Source of the DNA: Oscheius sp. JU75
Taxonomy: Eukaryota > Nematoda > Chromadorea > Rhabditida > Rhabditidae
Reading direction: 5' to 3'
DNA: 64,000 nt
Assembly (NCBI GenBank): GCA_037178855.1
Contig: JASJZC010000004.1
Location: forward strand, 6,572,001-6,636,000
Made by a program: the position numbers and the translations under genes. Position 1 is the stretch's first letter. Every line of letters starts with the position of its first letter. Below are positions 12,640 to 23,600 of the stretch, one piece after another. The notes under the pieces are model-generated. The model was not told the origin of the DNA, did no database searches, and saw only the letters and a list, made by a program, of their open reading frames with translations.

Positions 12640-13215
12640 GTCTCTTTGTTCCTGTCTCCTCCTGTACTCTCTTCCTACTCTAGAAAGAGAAGCGATACCA
12701 TAAAGAGTACCGAATTTTGAATACTTTCAGTTACAATGTTCACAATTGCAATCTTCGCTTTTGGCTTGTTCACAATAATCCCGTTTTGTCGAAACTTGTC
12801 GAGAGGTAATATCTGACAAGGCAAGGGAATCGCTTTGGTTTGCGATGTCCTAAAACATTGACTGCTTAAAACTGATATGCAATTCGATTTTAAGGTCAAA
12901 AACCGAGAGACACAGAATGTTCGAAGAAGCACCAAATGTTACTTGGTAGACGAGTCATGCCCAGATTTTTCAGGAATTTGGCCTGTCAAGTTGAACTTTT
13001 CAACTTCACCTGCCATGAGATGTCAAGAGTACAAAGAAAAAAGTGATGAGGAATTTAGACTCTTCATTTCCCTCGACAAGATACGACAAAAGGAAGGAGG
13101 CAAAAGCGAAAGTTTCAATTGTGAACATTGTAACTGAAAATATTCAAAATTCGGTACTCTTTATGGTGTCGCTTCTCTTTCTAGTACAGGAGGGAGAGAT
13201 CATTGAACAGAGAAT
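12640..13215. repeat. Foldback (inverted-repeat) element downstream of the myosin stop
   Basis: Two arms of roughly 150-180 bp are reverse complements: about 12650-12830 and about 13045-13210. Shared segments include AGAAAGAGAAGCGA, CCATAAAGAGTACCGAATTT and CAGTTACAATGTTCACAATTG. The loop of about 220 bp contains an 86-codon open frame (from 12877) that runs into the second arm and looks fortuitous. The structure fits a MITE or foldback transposon. No target-site duplication was established. Confidence 0.7.
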
Positions 13216-13289
13216 GTGTCAGTTGATCACAAGTACTAGACAGGGAGACAGAGATGGGGCTTCTTGAGAGACAGCAACGCCTGCCAACC

Positions 13290-13400
13290 TGTCCCACAGG
13301 AAGTTGCGACGCCAAGATGCCCTCTTGGCTCACTGCCAAATGGCGCGGCCTATGGCCCACCGGTTCCGGGTTCGATTCCCAGCTAAGCGAAACTCAACAG
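13290..13400 (+). repeat. Possible tRNA-derived SINE head
   Basis: A B-box-like GGTTCGATTCCC-type sequence (GGGTTCGATTCCCAG) and an imperfect A-box-like TGGCTCACTGCC lie at a spacing compatible with a tRNA. The T-stem pairs with one mismatch, but I cannot close an acceptor stem, so this is not called a tRNA. A tRNA-derived SINE or pseudogene is the best guess. Confidence 0.3.
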
Positions 13401-13626
13401 GACTAGGCTCTGTAGCCAACGTCCCCTGTTAATTTCGCAAGAGTATCCCCAAAGCACGGTATTCGCTAGCACCGTTGTCCCTTGACCGGAGTTTGATAGT
13501 AGACCGTGGTACAATATTTTTGCTTTTTTGAGTTGCACAAAAGCAGGGGGTTGTAAAACGAGACGCAACTCATCTATGTGATAAAACTGCCGCTTTTCTC
13601 ATTTTGGCGATATTTTTTTCAAAAAC

Positions 13627-15310
13627 ATGAGCGGTGTGAGTAAGTTAATTTGTTTTATAAGTAAGAACACTATTTTTCAGAGATAGCAAAAGAAATGTCT
13701 CCTAGAGAGAGCTCAATATTGGACAAGATTTTTCAAGAGATCGGCGAGGACCTTTCTGTATCCAAGCCGGCCCGTCGCGTGAGAAAAAACCTTGTTAAGC
13801 AGCTGCCAGGTTCGTTATTATGCCCCTCTGCGCACTCCTGTAATTATCCTCTGACCTGATCATAGCTACAGCTTATCCCGAACCATTTGGTCTCTGATCA
13901 GCCAGCCTAATGTCCTCCTTTCACTTGCGCTTATGTTTTTGTTTGAACAGAGAGACAGGGGCAATAGCGTTCCCATACCACCTCGTCTTTCAGATAATTT
14001 CCAGAGGATCATGAGCGATTCCACAAGTCCACCAACTATTCACAAAGAGGAAGCACAACACTCACCAACAACCTACCTCGATCTGAAAACGATCCAAAAG
14101 AAGTATTCCAGCCGTATAGTGTCGACTTGTCCCAATTTGGTAGCTTTGCTCAAGCTGCCACCTAGTGAGTACCATCATCAGATTATGGTTTACACAAGTT
14201 TAGAATATCCTGTCACTAACTGCTTGATGCAAGATGATGAGCCAGTCAGTGCCAAAAGTAAAAAGACTCCAAAGAAAAGAGGGAGAAAGAGGAAGGAGAG
14301 TACACAGCAGAGTAGCTCGCCTGTATCTAGTGGCCCTCCGAATCCTTTGTTTGGTTTGGAGGACAGACAGAGACACAACCCAGAGCATGAGTCCAGAGAC
14401 GCAGTTTCTCGAACGTCTTCACGTTCGAGTCTACCAGCTGTTTTGTCTCGTAAGTCAGTGTCACTGTTACTGTAACTTTTCGATTTCAGCCAACCCCGTC
14501 TTCAGTCCAGCTTATCAAGTGATACAGAGTCCTCCAAGCTTTCCACACGAACATTACCCCACCAATGACTTTTATCAGAGGGATTTTGCAATGTACCCTT
14601 CTCAAGACGCATTGGAGTCCTATCTAGCTCGCCAGCCCTGGTCGGAATTGCCTGAGCTGCATCTGGAAGACGGAGGTGGGTTCTTGAGATTCTTTTAGAA
14701 AACGCAAAGCTTTTAGAGCTCGATTACCTTGTCCAACTATGAAGCTGTTTCATTACATTAGCCCAATTCGCCTCATCGTCATATCTCATTTTACGTAACT
14801 CTTATATTCTGTGAGTATCTGCGAAGACAATAAAATCTAGTCTCTCTGTTTTTCAGTCTTTCTGTCTCTTTCTCTCTGTCTCTCTGTTACGAGGGATAGA
14901 CTCCCAGAGTGAAGTAGTACGGCAAGTGGTACAATCATCTCTATTTAAGAAGGATTTCAGTTTCTCTGCGGGTTCAGTAGACTCGGGAAGGGTTTTTTCG
15001 CTGACTTCTACTTTTTCATTACTAGTTTTAGGGCTTGTGGTGTTATCTATGGAAACAAGCGCGCCGAGGACGGCTGGCCGGAAATACAGCTCAAGCGGTT
15101 CTCTCAATCTACTCGTCGTTGAAAGAAGGTTATTCGGAACAAAACGGTGTTGCTTTGAATCTTCATGAGGAGAATCTCGAGGTAGAAGAGTCTGATCCGT
15201 CAGACGTCGACATTTTCAGACTCGGAGTCAGAATAGTTATTTTGTTTTTCATTCTTGTTTTTAATTACACAATAAAGATTTTCTCGTTGAAAGTCGTTCT
15301 CAAAAGTTGA
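13627..15310 (+). CDS. Unknown AT-hook protein with a C-terminal membrane helix (7 exons, 374 aa)
   Basis: Exons 13627-13639, 13681-13809, 13955-14164, 14234-14449, 14490-14675, 14900-14991 and 15032-15310 join in one frame. The protein starts MSGVKIAKEMSPRESS. A basic AT-hook-like KKRGRKRK near residue 130 suggests DNA binding. It continues through a Pro/Ser-rich region and ends with an acidic stretch (EEESDPSDVD type) followed by a hydrophobic helix, VRIVILFFILVFNYTIKI, close to the C terminus. Basic DNA-binding sequence plus a tail membrane anchor is the layout of inner-nuclear-membrane proteins; that is inference, as I do not recognise a homologue. The stop lies 17 bp from the stop of the convergent minus-strand gene at 15327. 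Confidence 0.68.
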
Positions 15311-15326
15311 AACCCGAAAAATAGGC

Positions 15327-15738
15327 TCAGCTCGAGCCGAAATCTTTGGCTCGACGCCCAAGTATAGTGATGATGCGATAGGTCTGTCCCAGTTGGAAGT
15401 TGGTCATTGTTGTCTTGCAGCCGCTGGAGAAGACTCTGTTGTTATTATGTCCTTCGGCGACGCCGAACGAGTCGTCCAAGTTCCAGAAGTCTTCCTAAAA
15501 GCTCTGTTTGTATCCTGCCAATGCCTCTGTCCTTCTACCTCTTTGACTATTTGACTCTCTGTCTCTTTTTGTCTCTCTGTTTCTCCGTCTTTCTATCCCA
15601 CAAGAATGAACTTACGTCGAAGCACTCGATGCGAGCGTAGAGCTCCTTGTTACAGGCGTACTGGAAGTTGACAGTGATTTCACTTCCAGTGGAAACATGG
15701 AAAAGAACAGCGACCAGCGGCTGTAAAAACATATTCAC
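15327..15738 (-). CDS. Small unknown protein, possibly secreted (2 exons, about 96 aa)
   Basis: Exon 15738-15616 joins exon 15494-15327 in phase 0 across a 121-nt intron rich in purines. If it starts at ATG 15738, the N terminus MNMFLQPLVAVLFHVSTGS is a plausible signal peptide. The mature part contains VNFQYACNKELYARIECFD, then DEDFWNLDDSFGVAEGHNNN and SSGCKTTMTNFQLGQTYRII, with three cysteines and alternating hydrophobic residues that suggest a small beta-rich domain. The sequence TTTTTACAG just inside the ATG could instead be a splice acceptor, which would put the true start further upstream. No family is recognised. It converges on the AT-hook gene with almost no spacer. Confidence 0.5.
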
Positions 15739-17204
15739 TAGGAAATAAAAGTCGAGATGGGATCTTTATTAAGTTTGGTTGGTATTCAAGAGGAACTTTC
15801 GGTCGATAGTACATAGTCTGAATAACGCCTGTGGTTTCGCAACGTTTCTGCAAACTCTATTCTTATTATTACTCTCTCATGATCACTATTGCTGTCATTA
15901 TCTTGAGTGATAAACTGTCGTGTTTACAACTCCACCGCCCAAAACGTTGCTCTTTCTGCTTTGTGAGACAAGAGATCTTCAGCTGACTTACGAACCACAC
16001 CCTAGGTTTACGACCAAGCTGACTTTGGTCAGTTTTCGTCATCTCACTGTCACTATCACTGTCACTGTCACTCTAACTCTCTGTCAACACTACCTGACCT
16101 CAGACTGTACGAAAAACCTCTAGCAGCCTCTCCAGGTTATCAGCCTTGTTGTCAATGTCTGTTCTCAGTGAATCAACCCCTCCCTTCTTGTCTTATCTCC
16201 TACTTTCCACCCTCTCTCATACCAATTCGTGGCTACTTAAGCCTCAAGCAAAGATTGATTCGTCCAATCTTTTGATAAAAACCCTCTTGAGATCGCTGCA
16301 CCGAGTAGACTTTGTCTGACTCTTTTGCAGCACAACATGTGATCACACACTCGCTATCTGCTCTCATTTTGCCCCCAATTGTTGACTTCTTCCGTACAAA
16401 GCTAGTCTTTCAATGCGGTTTTGTACATTAATGGTTAGTCAGTTTTCTTGTTATGGCGCCCAGACAGTATTCAAAACAATTTTTGCTTTTTGGTAGCGAT
16501 TGCAAAATAGGCACCATGAGTCTCACTCAAAAATCAATTCTGATCATTTTTTGTGGATTAAAACACATGAAATTGCGCTTAGTCAAGTATCTTTGTGGAG
16601 CGCAATATCAAAAGTTTGTCAACTTGGATAATTGCTTAATGTGCAGTGGGCTTTTTTTTAATAAAATGGGCGCCAGAGGTCTCGTTTAGAATCATTTTCT
16701 GATCTTTCCAGTGAATTGAAATATTCGAATACGGGTTTAGTCAAGTATCCTCGTGGTGTGGAAGTTTTAACATTTGGTCTCTTAGATCGTACCCGTTGCT
16801 GGGTATACGAGATATCTAACCTTTTTTGTAGTTTTAATGTTTCCTTCATACTGAACCAGTTGTTTTCTGTACAGATGTCTTCAGAAAATTCACTTTTCAG
16901 TGTCTTTGTCTTTCGCCTATGCTTCCAATTTCATCACAGAACTCTAGTTTCCAAAGCTTCTTATCACCCAAACTATCTGTTTGCTACCTACCCTCACATT
17001 GTTCTATTTCGGGCAAGATATTCCTTGACCCTGTCTTCTGATAACCCTCAATGAAAACAGGCCACTTATAACCAAGAATGTGGGACCTTAATAGTTCCAC
17101 GTGAAGTTCACCATCACGTGGTCACATCCCACACAGTTTTTATCTTCTCTGATTAAACATCTTTTGTCTCCTATGCCACTTCTTGACCAGCAAGTTTTTC
17201 AGAG
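15739..17204. other. Intergenic region, no supported gene
   Basis: The stretch contains a short CACTGT-type tract at about 16040-16075. An imperfect local duplication occurs at about 16500-16600 and 16665-16765, sharing TAGTCAAGTATC. Two CACGTG E-boxes lie at 17098-17103 and 17115-17120, about 85-105 bp before the next start codon. These E-boxes are possible promoter elements for the plus-strand gene at 17205. I see no coding exon I can defend. Confidence 0.5.
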
Positions 17205-18780
17205 ATGGGAGTGTTTCAAGAGCTGTACGAGAGGCTGGTTAGACGCTTTCAACGACAGAAGGTGAAGCAGACGTCCCTAAAAAGAACCCAGTCGCTGCCA
17301 CGCGATCCGCACAAAGACAGGTGAAAACAGTCACAAATCATTGTCATGACATTGTTTGAAGAGAGGGGCCTGTTTGGGTTTGGGTAATGACTGTGGTGAC
17401 TGTAGTTTGTGAAAAGTGTACCGCAAATATAGACAGTTAGAATGACGAATCTCTTGAAATGACAAGAAGACGGTCATTTTTTTCGTTGAAGATGTGCCAG
17501 CGAATTCTAAATCCACACACTGCCTACAAAGTTACACAGGAGACATATGCAAAAATATACGCGTGCTCAACTTAGTATAGCTGAAAGTACGCACTGCGAA
17601 GGTCAGAAACTGGCTTTTGCTCATCGTCAGTTTGAGTTGTTTTACAAAGTTGTAGCGCTTCAAGCCCTTATATGGCCAGCCCTCCAAGACGGGCCCCCAG
17701 GCCGTATGGGTGCGACACGAACAGGCGAGCAATGTTTCAGTGCGCTTCTATTCTATTTTGCTCTGAATTATATGAAAACCATGCAATTGTGCCAGCAACA
17801 GTAGTGAAACAGATCTGAAGACGCTAGATCACAGGTACTTATCGGGTTGACAACGTCATTTCCCCAGATTAGTCACGTTCTGCAAAGTTGTACAGTATGC
17901 TTTAGTCTTCGCACATGACGTACTAGATAAGTCGCGTTTTGGATGCTAAAAGGGGCTGTGATACGTCACCGTGCTGGAAAGAAAGCTGAAAGCTTTGAAA
18001 GAAAGCTCCCGTTCAGACTCTTTTATGTTTTGTATCACGCTTAGATTGGAGCTGAAATTTCCAACCTTGTCGAGCTTTTTAATCTTATTCTCATTTATTT
18101 CCTTAATCACGTCTATAATTAACGAACTTCTATAAACCCTTACTTTACAAACTATTTAAAGATATAAACCATGTGTGAGGCGAAATTTTTAGAATTACAA
18201 TTTCAACTAACACTCAAGGTGTTACAGGACAGTGACTGTACAAATTCCATTCCCAATTTCTTTGTTCTGCAGACTCTAGACTTCTTTCACAACTGGCGCC
18301 ACTATTTTTTCATGACTCAGCCCAAAATGAGTGGGTTACAAGGGGGCGGTCTTTTAAAAGAACTGATAGAGCTCGTAAAAGTCTTCTCAGACACATGTTC
18401 TCCCCTGTCATGGAAAAGCCGTTTATTTTTAGAGCCACAATTGTGGTCCGACCACGCAGCAACACCACCGAAGTGACGATTGAGCGTCGACGAGTTAGTA
18501 GCCGAACCGATTGGAACAGAATCAACAAATCTATCGAGAAGCAAACGGAAAATCAGGTTGGTTGTGTTCTCACCCGCAAAATCTCGTTTTATAGAATGAG
18601 TCGAAGAGGGAACGAGGAATGAGCAAGACTGACACTGGATCACCGGCTAAAGCTATAGTCATTACGAGGACTGGAGATTGTAAGAAGATCGGAGGAAATG
18701 GCTCTATTTTGGCACCGACGTATAGAACAAGGGCAGCGTCGGTCAAACAGCAACAAAATGTCATTACGATCTCTATCTAA
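17205..18780 (+). CDS. Small basic protein of unknown function (3 exons, 141 aa)
   Basis: Exons 17205-17320, 18433-18556 and 18595-18780 join in frame (phases 2 and 0). The first intron is 1.1 kb; the second is 38 nt. The protein starts MGVFQELYERLVRRFQRQKV. It is rich in Lys and Arg (TEVTIERRRVSSRTDWNR), then Ser/Thr-rich, and ends KQQQNVITISI with a TAA at 18778. A polyadenylation signal AATAAA follows at about 18846. The N-terminal helix is amphipathic. No family is recognised. Codon composition and two clean junctions support it, but it is short. Confidence 0.55.
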
Positions 18781-18889
18781 AAGGTGTCCTTTTCCGAAAA
18801 ATTCAGGGATCTTCCTCTCATTGTACGTGTATCACTTTACGATTCAATAAACCGATTTTGTCAAACTTTTTTAAAAACTACTGTCAAGA

Positions 18890-19410
18890 TATAGCAATGA
18901 GGTAGTTGTTTACAAGACCTATATCCGATCAATCTTCGAGTTCGGTCAAGCTATCTTGAATGGCGATTCCCAGGCCTACAAACTGATTGAAAGGGGGTAA
19001 AATGACTTTCCAAGGAAGTTATTCTTCCGCCAAGGGCACTTTTCCTACTTGAACATTCTTCTTTTCTATATACGAAACAAGGGACAAAAGTTGGAGTCAC
19101 TAAAAATTCGAAGAAATCTTCAAGACTCAAAAAATTCTTTCCTCTGCCTCACGCATTGACAAGCATAAATTTTTCAAGTTTTGTCTAACCCATGGCCCCA
19201 AAAATAAAACATTTCTCCCCAGATCGAAAACAAAATTACATCGTGTTTTCTTCACTCAGCGAGCTGGGTCAAGGTACCAGGTAATAACGACGTCAAATCT
19301 ATTTTTTTTTCAAAATCAAACAGCCATTTTAGCGCTACTAAAAAAGGCTGGATAAGATAAGTGCCAAAGTCTAAATTGTATACTCTCTCGTTTTAATGTT
19401 TTTAAATTCC
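18890..19410 (+). pseudogene. LINE reverse-transcriptase C-terminal relic
   Basis: The plus-strand translation contains VYKTYIRSIFEFGQAIL followed by KLIER. This matches the layout of the non-LTR retrotransposon RT C-terminal segment, where Y-K-x-x-I-R-x-I-x-E-(Y/F)-G is followed by I-E-x-x-Q-R. Downstream, tryptophan-containing sequence with intervening stops is compatible with the usual end of such ORFs. Frameshifts and stops make it non-functional. Assignment rests on a short motif, so the clade cannot be given. Confidence 0.5.
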
Positions 19411-20097
19411 ATACTCTGTAATATAATCCCCCATATATCTCTCCCCCTATGTCAGTTTTAAAGCGTTGTCTATGTAATTTACATGGAAATAAATATCTTT
19501 AGGATATAAAGAGCAACGGTCTCCGTCCGTCCATCCATCCGAAGCCATTTGCGTTTGCACGAAACGCCGTTTTCAAAGTTAGTCGATTCTCTCTCACTCT
19601 CGCAGAATTTTACTACAGGTTGCAGAACTCGCAAAAAAGTTAGAAAATGTGAAGCATTGCTTAACTTATTATTATTATTGATTATTGTTCTCTTATGAGA
19701 GAGAGAGAGAGAGAGGCGCGCAACCAGATCAAAATCAACGTAGGGGCATCCCTTTGTCAATCACAAAAACGACCGTATAACGGTAGCCAGCAGGTTCGGA
19801 AACAGGTAGCGCTACAAATTTTCGTTGATCCAATTGGATCGGTGAGTGAGAACTCTTCGTATAGGTGGAAAAAGAACTAGTGGACGCATAACGGCATTCT
19901 TTGGCTGATTTTAAGGAGAGGCTATGAAGCGAGATGTGGCGTAAGGCGTAGTAATTTATGCTCCAGCAATCCGCAAGAAATAGTACAAAACCAGAAAAAG
20001 AGCTTGATGAGCCAACTGCTTAGAAAGCGGTCTGTGTAGCAGCCAGTGTAGTACAGAAATAACAATAGGAACATCTATTTTAAATTGTCCTCGCGTC

Positions 20098-20131
<34 letters not shown>

Positions 20132-20666
20132 GGAAGCCAATATTGCCAATTAGTGTGCACTATTTTGTGCGCACACTAATTGTTTGCAAGTCAAGTCAGT
20201 TCAGGAGATACCTTCTTTGGGAGAACGTTGCTTCTGTCATGGTAGCTCGACTGGCGCGGAAAATGCGAACAGGATCAGATTATAACTGTCATTGTGCTCC
20301 CCAGGGACGATAGCAATACTTGGACAGTTGGGTCGAGAAATCGGAAAAATGGGTTTAAAGAGTGAAAGGGAAGTGGGTTTGAGGGATAGAAAGTGGAGTC
20401 AAAGAGTGGGAAGTGGGTTTCACTGATTAGAAATGATCATTAGCAATCGTTTTTGCTGGGGAAAGGACAGGGTAGATATGCCTCAAGGTGCGCAACAAGT
20501 TAGGCTACCGCCCCGAAGGGTTTTGTTGGTTTGTTTGCAAGTCAAGCCAAATCGAGTTCGAACTCACTCAAGAAAGCAACAAGGTCAAGAACGCAATTTA
20601 CTTTTGCAAATACTTTTGCAAAGACAAAGATTAGCTTGCGCTTTTGCTTCACCTTTAAGTTGCACA

Positions 20667-23600
20667 ATGGATCCGGACGAAAGAAGACGCCGTCAAAGAG
20701 AGCGGATGAGGGCCGCGAGGCACCGAGCCAGCCAAGTACATGGACCAGGACAATCCATTGCAAGAACTATCACCGCCACGGACTCGATGGCAAACTACGT
20801 CCCGCAGCAGCCGCCCTTCCCTGCTCCAATTATCCCCTTCCCTCATTCGACGATGTGGCCTCTTCCTTCTCCACAACTGACGATGATGCCTGTACAACTC
20901 TTCCCTGCTCCACCATCAATGTTTGCCCATGCTCAACAGTTTCACATCCAGTCTCAGAATGAAAGACGGAATGAGCTGCAGCGCATTCGTCGAGCAAAGT
21001 AAGTCTTTTTATTTGAACAGCGCAAGCATGTTTTAGTTATACGGAAGAGCAAATTGAAAGGCGTAGAGAAGCCGATCTACTATACAGACAAGAAGTTCGA
21101 TCTCGGGAAACAAATGAAGAGACAGCAAGGAGACGAGAGGCCGATGCTGTTCAACACCAGAATCAGAGAGCTCGAGAGACCTTGGAAGAGACTGTTCGAA
21201 GGCAAGAGGCCGATGCTGTTCAACATCAGAATCAGAGAGGTCGAGAGACCTCGGAAGAGACTGCTCGAAGGCAAGAAGCCGATGCTGTTCAACATCAGAA
21301 TCAGAGAGCTCGAGAGACTTCGGAAGAGACTGCTCGAAGGCAAGAGGCCGATGCTGTTCAACACCAGAGTCAGAGAGCTCGAGAGACCTCGGAAGAGACT
21401 GCTCGAAGGCAAGAGGCCGATGCTGTTCAACACCAGAGTCAGAGAGCTCGAGAGACCTCGGAAGAGACTGCTCGAAGGCAAGAGGCCGATGCTGTTCAAC
21501 ATCAAAATCAGAGAGGTCGAGAGACCTCGGAAGAGACTGCTCGAAGGCAAGAGGCCGATGCTGTTCAACATCAGAATCAGAGAGCTCGAGAGACTTCGGA
21601 AGAGACAGAAGCCCGTAGACTATCAGATGCAGAGCGCCACCAACAGGCCTACAACCAGTTAGTTCCCCTCCTTTTTACAGTTACGGCTCAGAATGACCAA
21701 TGCTGAAAGGTCGGAATTCAATGTTGCCAGAAGAGCGAGGAATGCTCTCGATAAGCCTCTCTATCGCATTGCCTTTACCTCCACAATCCCGCCTAAACAT
21801 TACATCGGAGCCATGGATTCATATTGCACACAGTGTCACTCCAAATTCTTCTCAGGTTTGTATCCCAGACTTTGATCAACTTTTTGTTTAAGGAGAGTTT
21901 GCCCGACAGAGGGACGGCACTTATAACATTTGTTGTGTCAATGGCATGATTCGGCTTCCGCTATTCCCTGATTTTGACCGAGGATTGAGAGAACTCTACA
22001 AGGGCACCAATAACTCCTCCAAGAACTTTCTCGAGAATCTTCGATCCTACAACAATTCTCTAGCAGTAGCTTCTTTGAACTGCAAAGTAAGAACAGTATC
22101 AAACTTTTCGAGACTTTCGGCTCAGATTACACAGCCTCGAGGACCTGGAGTACAAGTTTTCCGAGTTCACGGAGCAGTCACGAGAGCTGTGGGAAATGCT
22201 TTTCCACAGGATGGACAGTCACCAGTCTATGGCCAGCTTTACATCATCGATCCCGTGGAAGCAGGGAGCTTGCGATCTGGACATGTGGCAAATTCCAATT
22301 GCAATCCTCAGCTGATGGTGGCTCTTTCGCGCTTCATGAGTGCAAACTACATCCATGCGACCAACTACAGGATGTTGGGAGAAGTTTACGAAGCGGAGAG
22401 AGCGGCTGCAGAGCAAGAAGGCCGAGAATGTCCGGATGTCCGGCTCCTCTTCCATCTCGGACGAAACGTCGACAAGAGACGGTACAATCTTCCCATTACG
22501 AACGAAATTGCGGCTGTCTTTGTTTTGGATCTGGACGGAACCATTCCCGAATGCGAGTATTCTGTTAGAGCGAGGAACGCCAATGGCGGCCTACAAACTG
22601 TGAAAGCTTTCCAGAAGGTAAGATGTTTCATTTCTTTCTTTAAAATAATTTTCGTAGGGAATTGACTCCATGTTGTACCCACTGTTCTTCTATAATCAGT
22701 CGGAAGGAAACATGTGGTTCAAGGAGAGACTGCTGTGTGTTCGTAATGGTCGTCAAAACAGGAAGTGTACATTGCTGATGTATATCCGCTATCATCTGAT
22801 GCGTCGAGACACGATCTTCAATCCAATTCATTATGGCCGTCGCCTATTCAATCAATACATCGTCGACAACTGGGTGCGCATTGAGTCTCAGAGGGCAGAC
22901 TGGCATCGGAACAATCAGGGCCAACTTCGAGCCGAGAACTATCAGCAGCTTCAAGACGCTGTCTCTAGCGGAGACAACGGTAACATCGGAACAAGGATAG
23001 TTCTCGGGCCAACGTTTGTGAACTCGCCCAGATACATGCAGGCGGCATACAGAGTATATCAGCTTTTTTCTTCTCAAACTTTCTTTTAGGATTCGATGGC
23101 AATTGTCACACGATTTGGGAAGCCCGACCTCTTCATCACAATGACTTCGAACCCGAAATGGCGGGAAATATCGGAAAATTTGCTCCCTGGCCAAACAGCC
23201 CAAGATGCTCCAGATTTGGTCGCTCGAGTCTTCAGAATGAAGCACAAGGCGCTTCTAGCCGATATCAAAGAACACTGGATTCTCGGCAAAACAACAGCTT
23301 GGGTCTCAGTAACGGAGTTCCAAAAGAGGGGTTTGCCGCATGCCCACATGCTGTTCACAATGGCCACGGAGGACAAGCCGAACACGGTCGATCTTGGTAA
23401 GTATAACAACTTTTTCTCTCCCAGAAACTGTTCTATCAGTTGACGCCATAATCTCTTCTGAACTACCACTGTGTGCCGATGCAAATGATCCCATGTATCC
23501 AGTTTTCGAAGCTGTCAGCAGCCATATGCTTCACAGAAGATGTAGTCCAACATCGCCCTGCTGGGATCGTGAGAAAAACATCTGTACCAAGAAATTCCCG

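Noticed and set aside
13290-13400. A functional tRNA gene
   Set aside because: The B-box is good but no acceptor stem or normal anticodon arm can be closed; a SINE head or tRNA relic is more likely.
20095-20135. CRISPR-like or regulatory array at the CTGT repeats
   Set aside because: It is a plain TCTG microsatellite inside the Helitron 5' region.
21080-21571. Long open frames on the minus strand and in a second plus frame across the 69-bp repeats (about 163-174 codons)
   Set aside because: They are by-products of a stop-free repeat unit; the helicase frame continues on both sides only in the RepHel frame.
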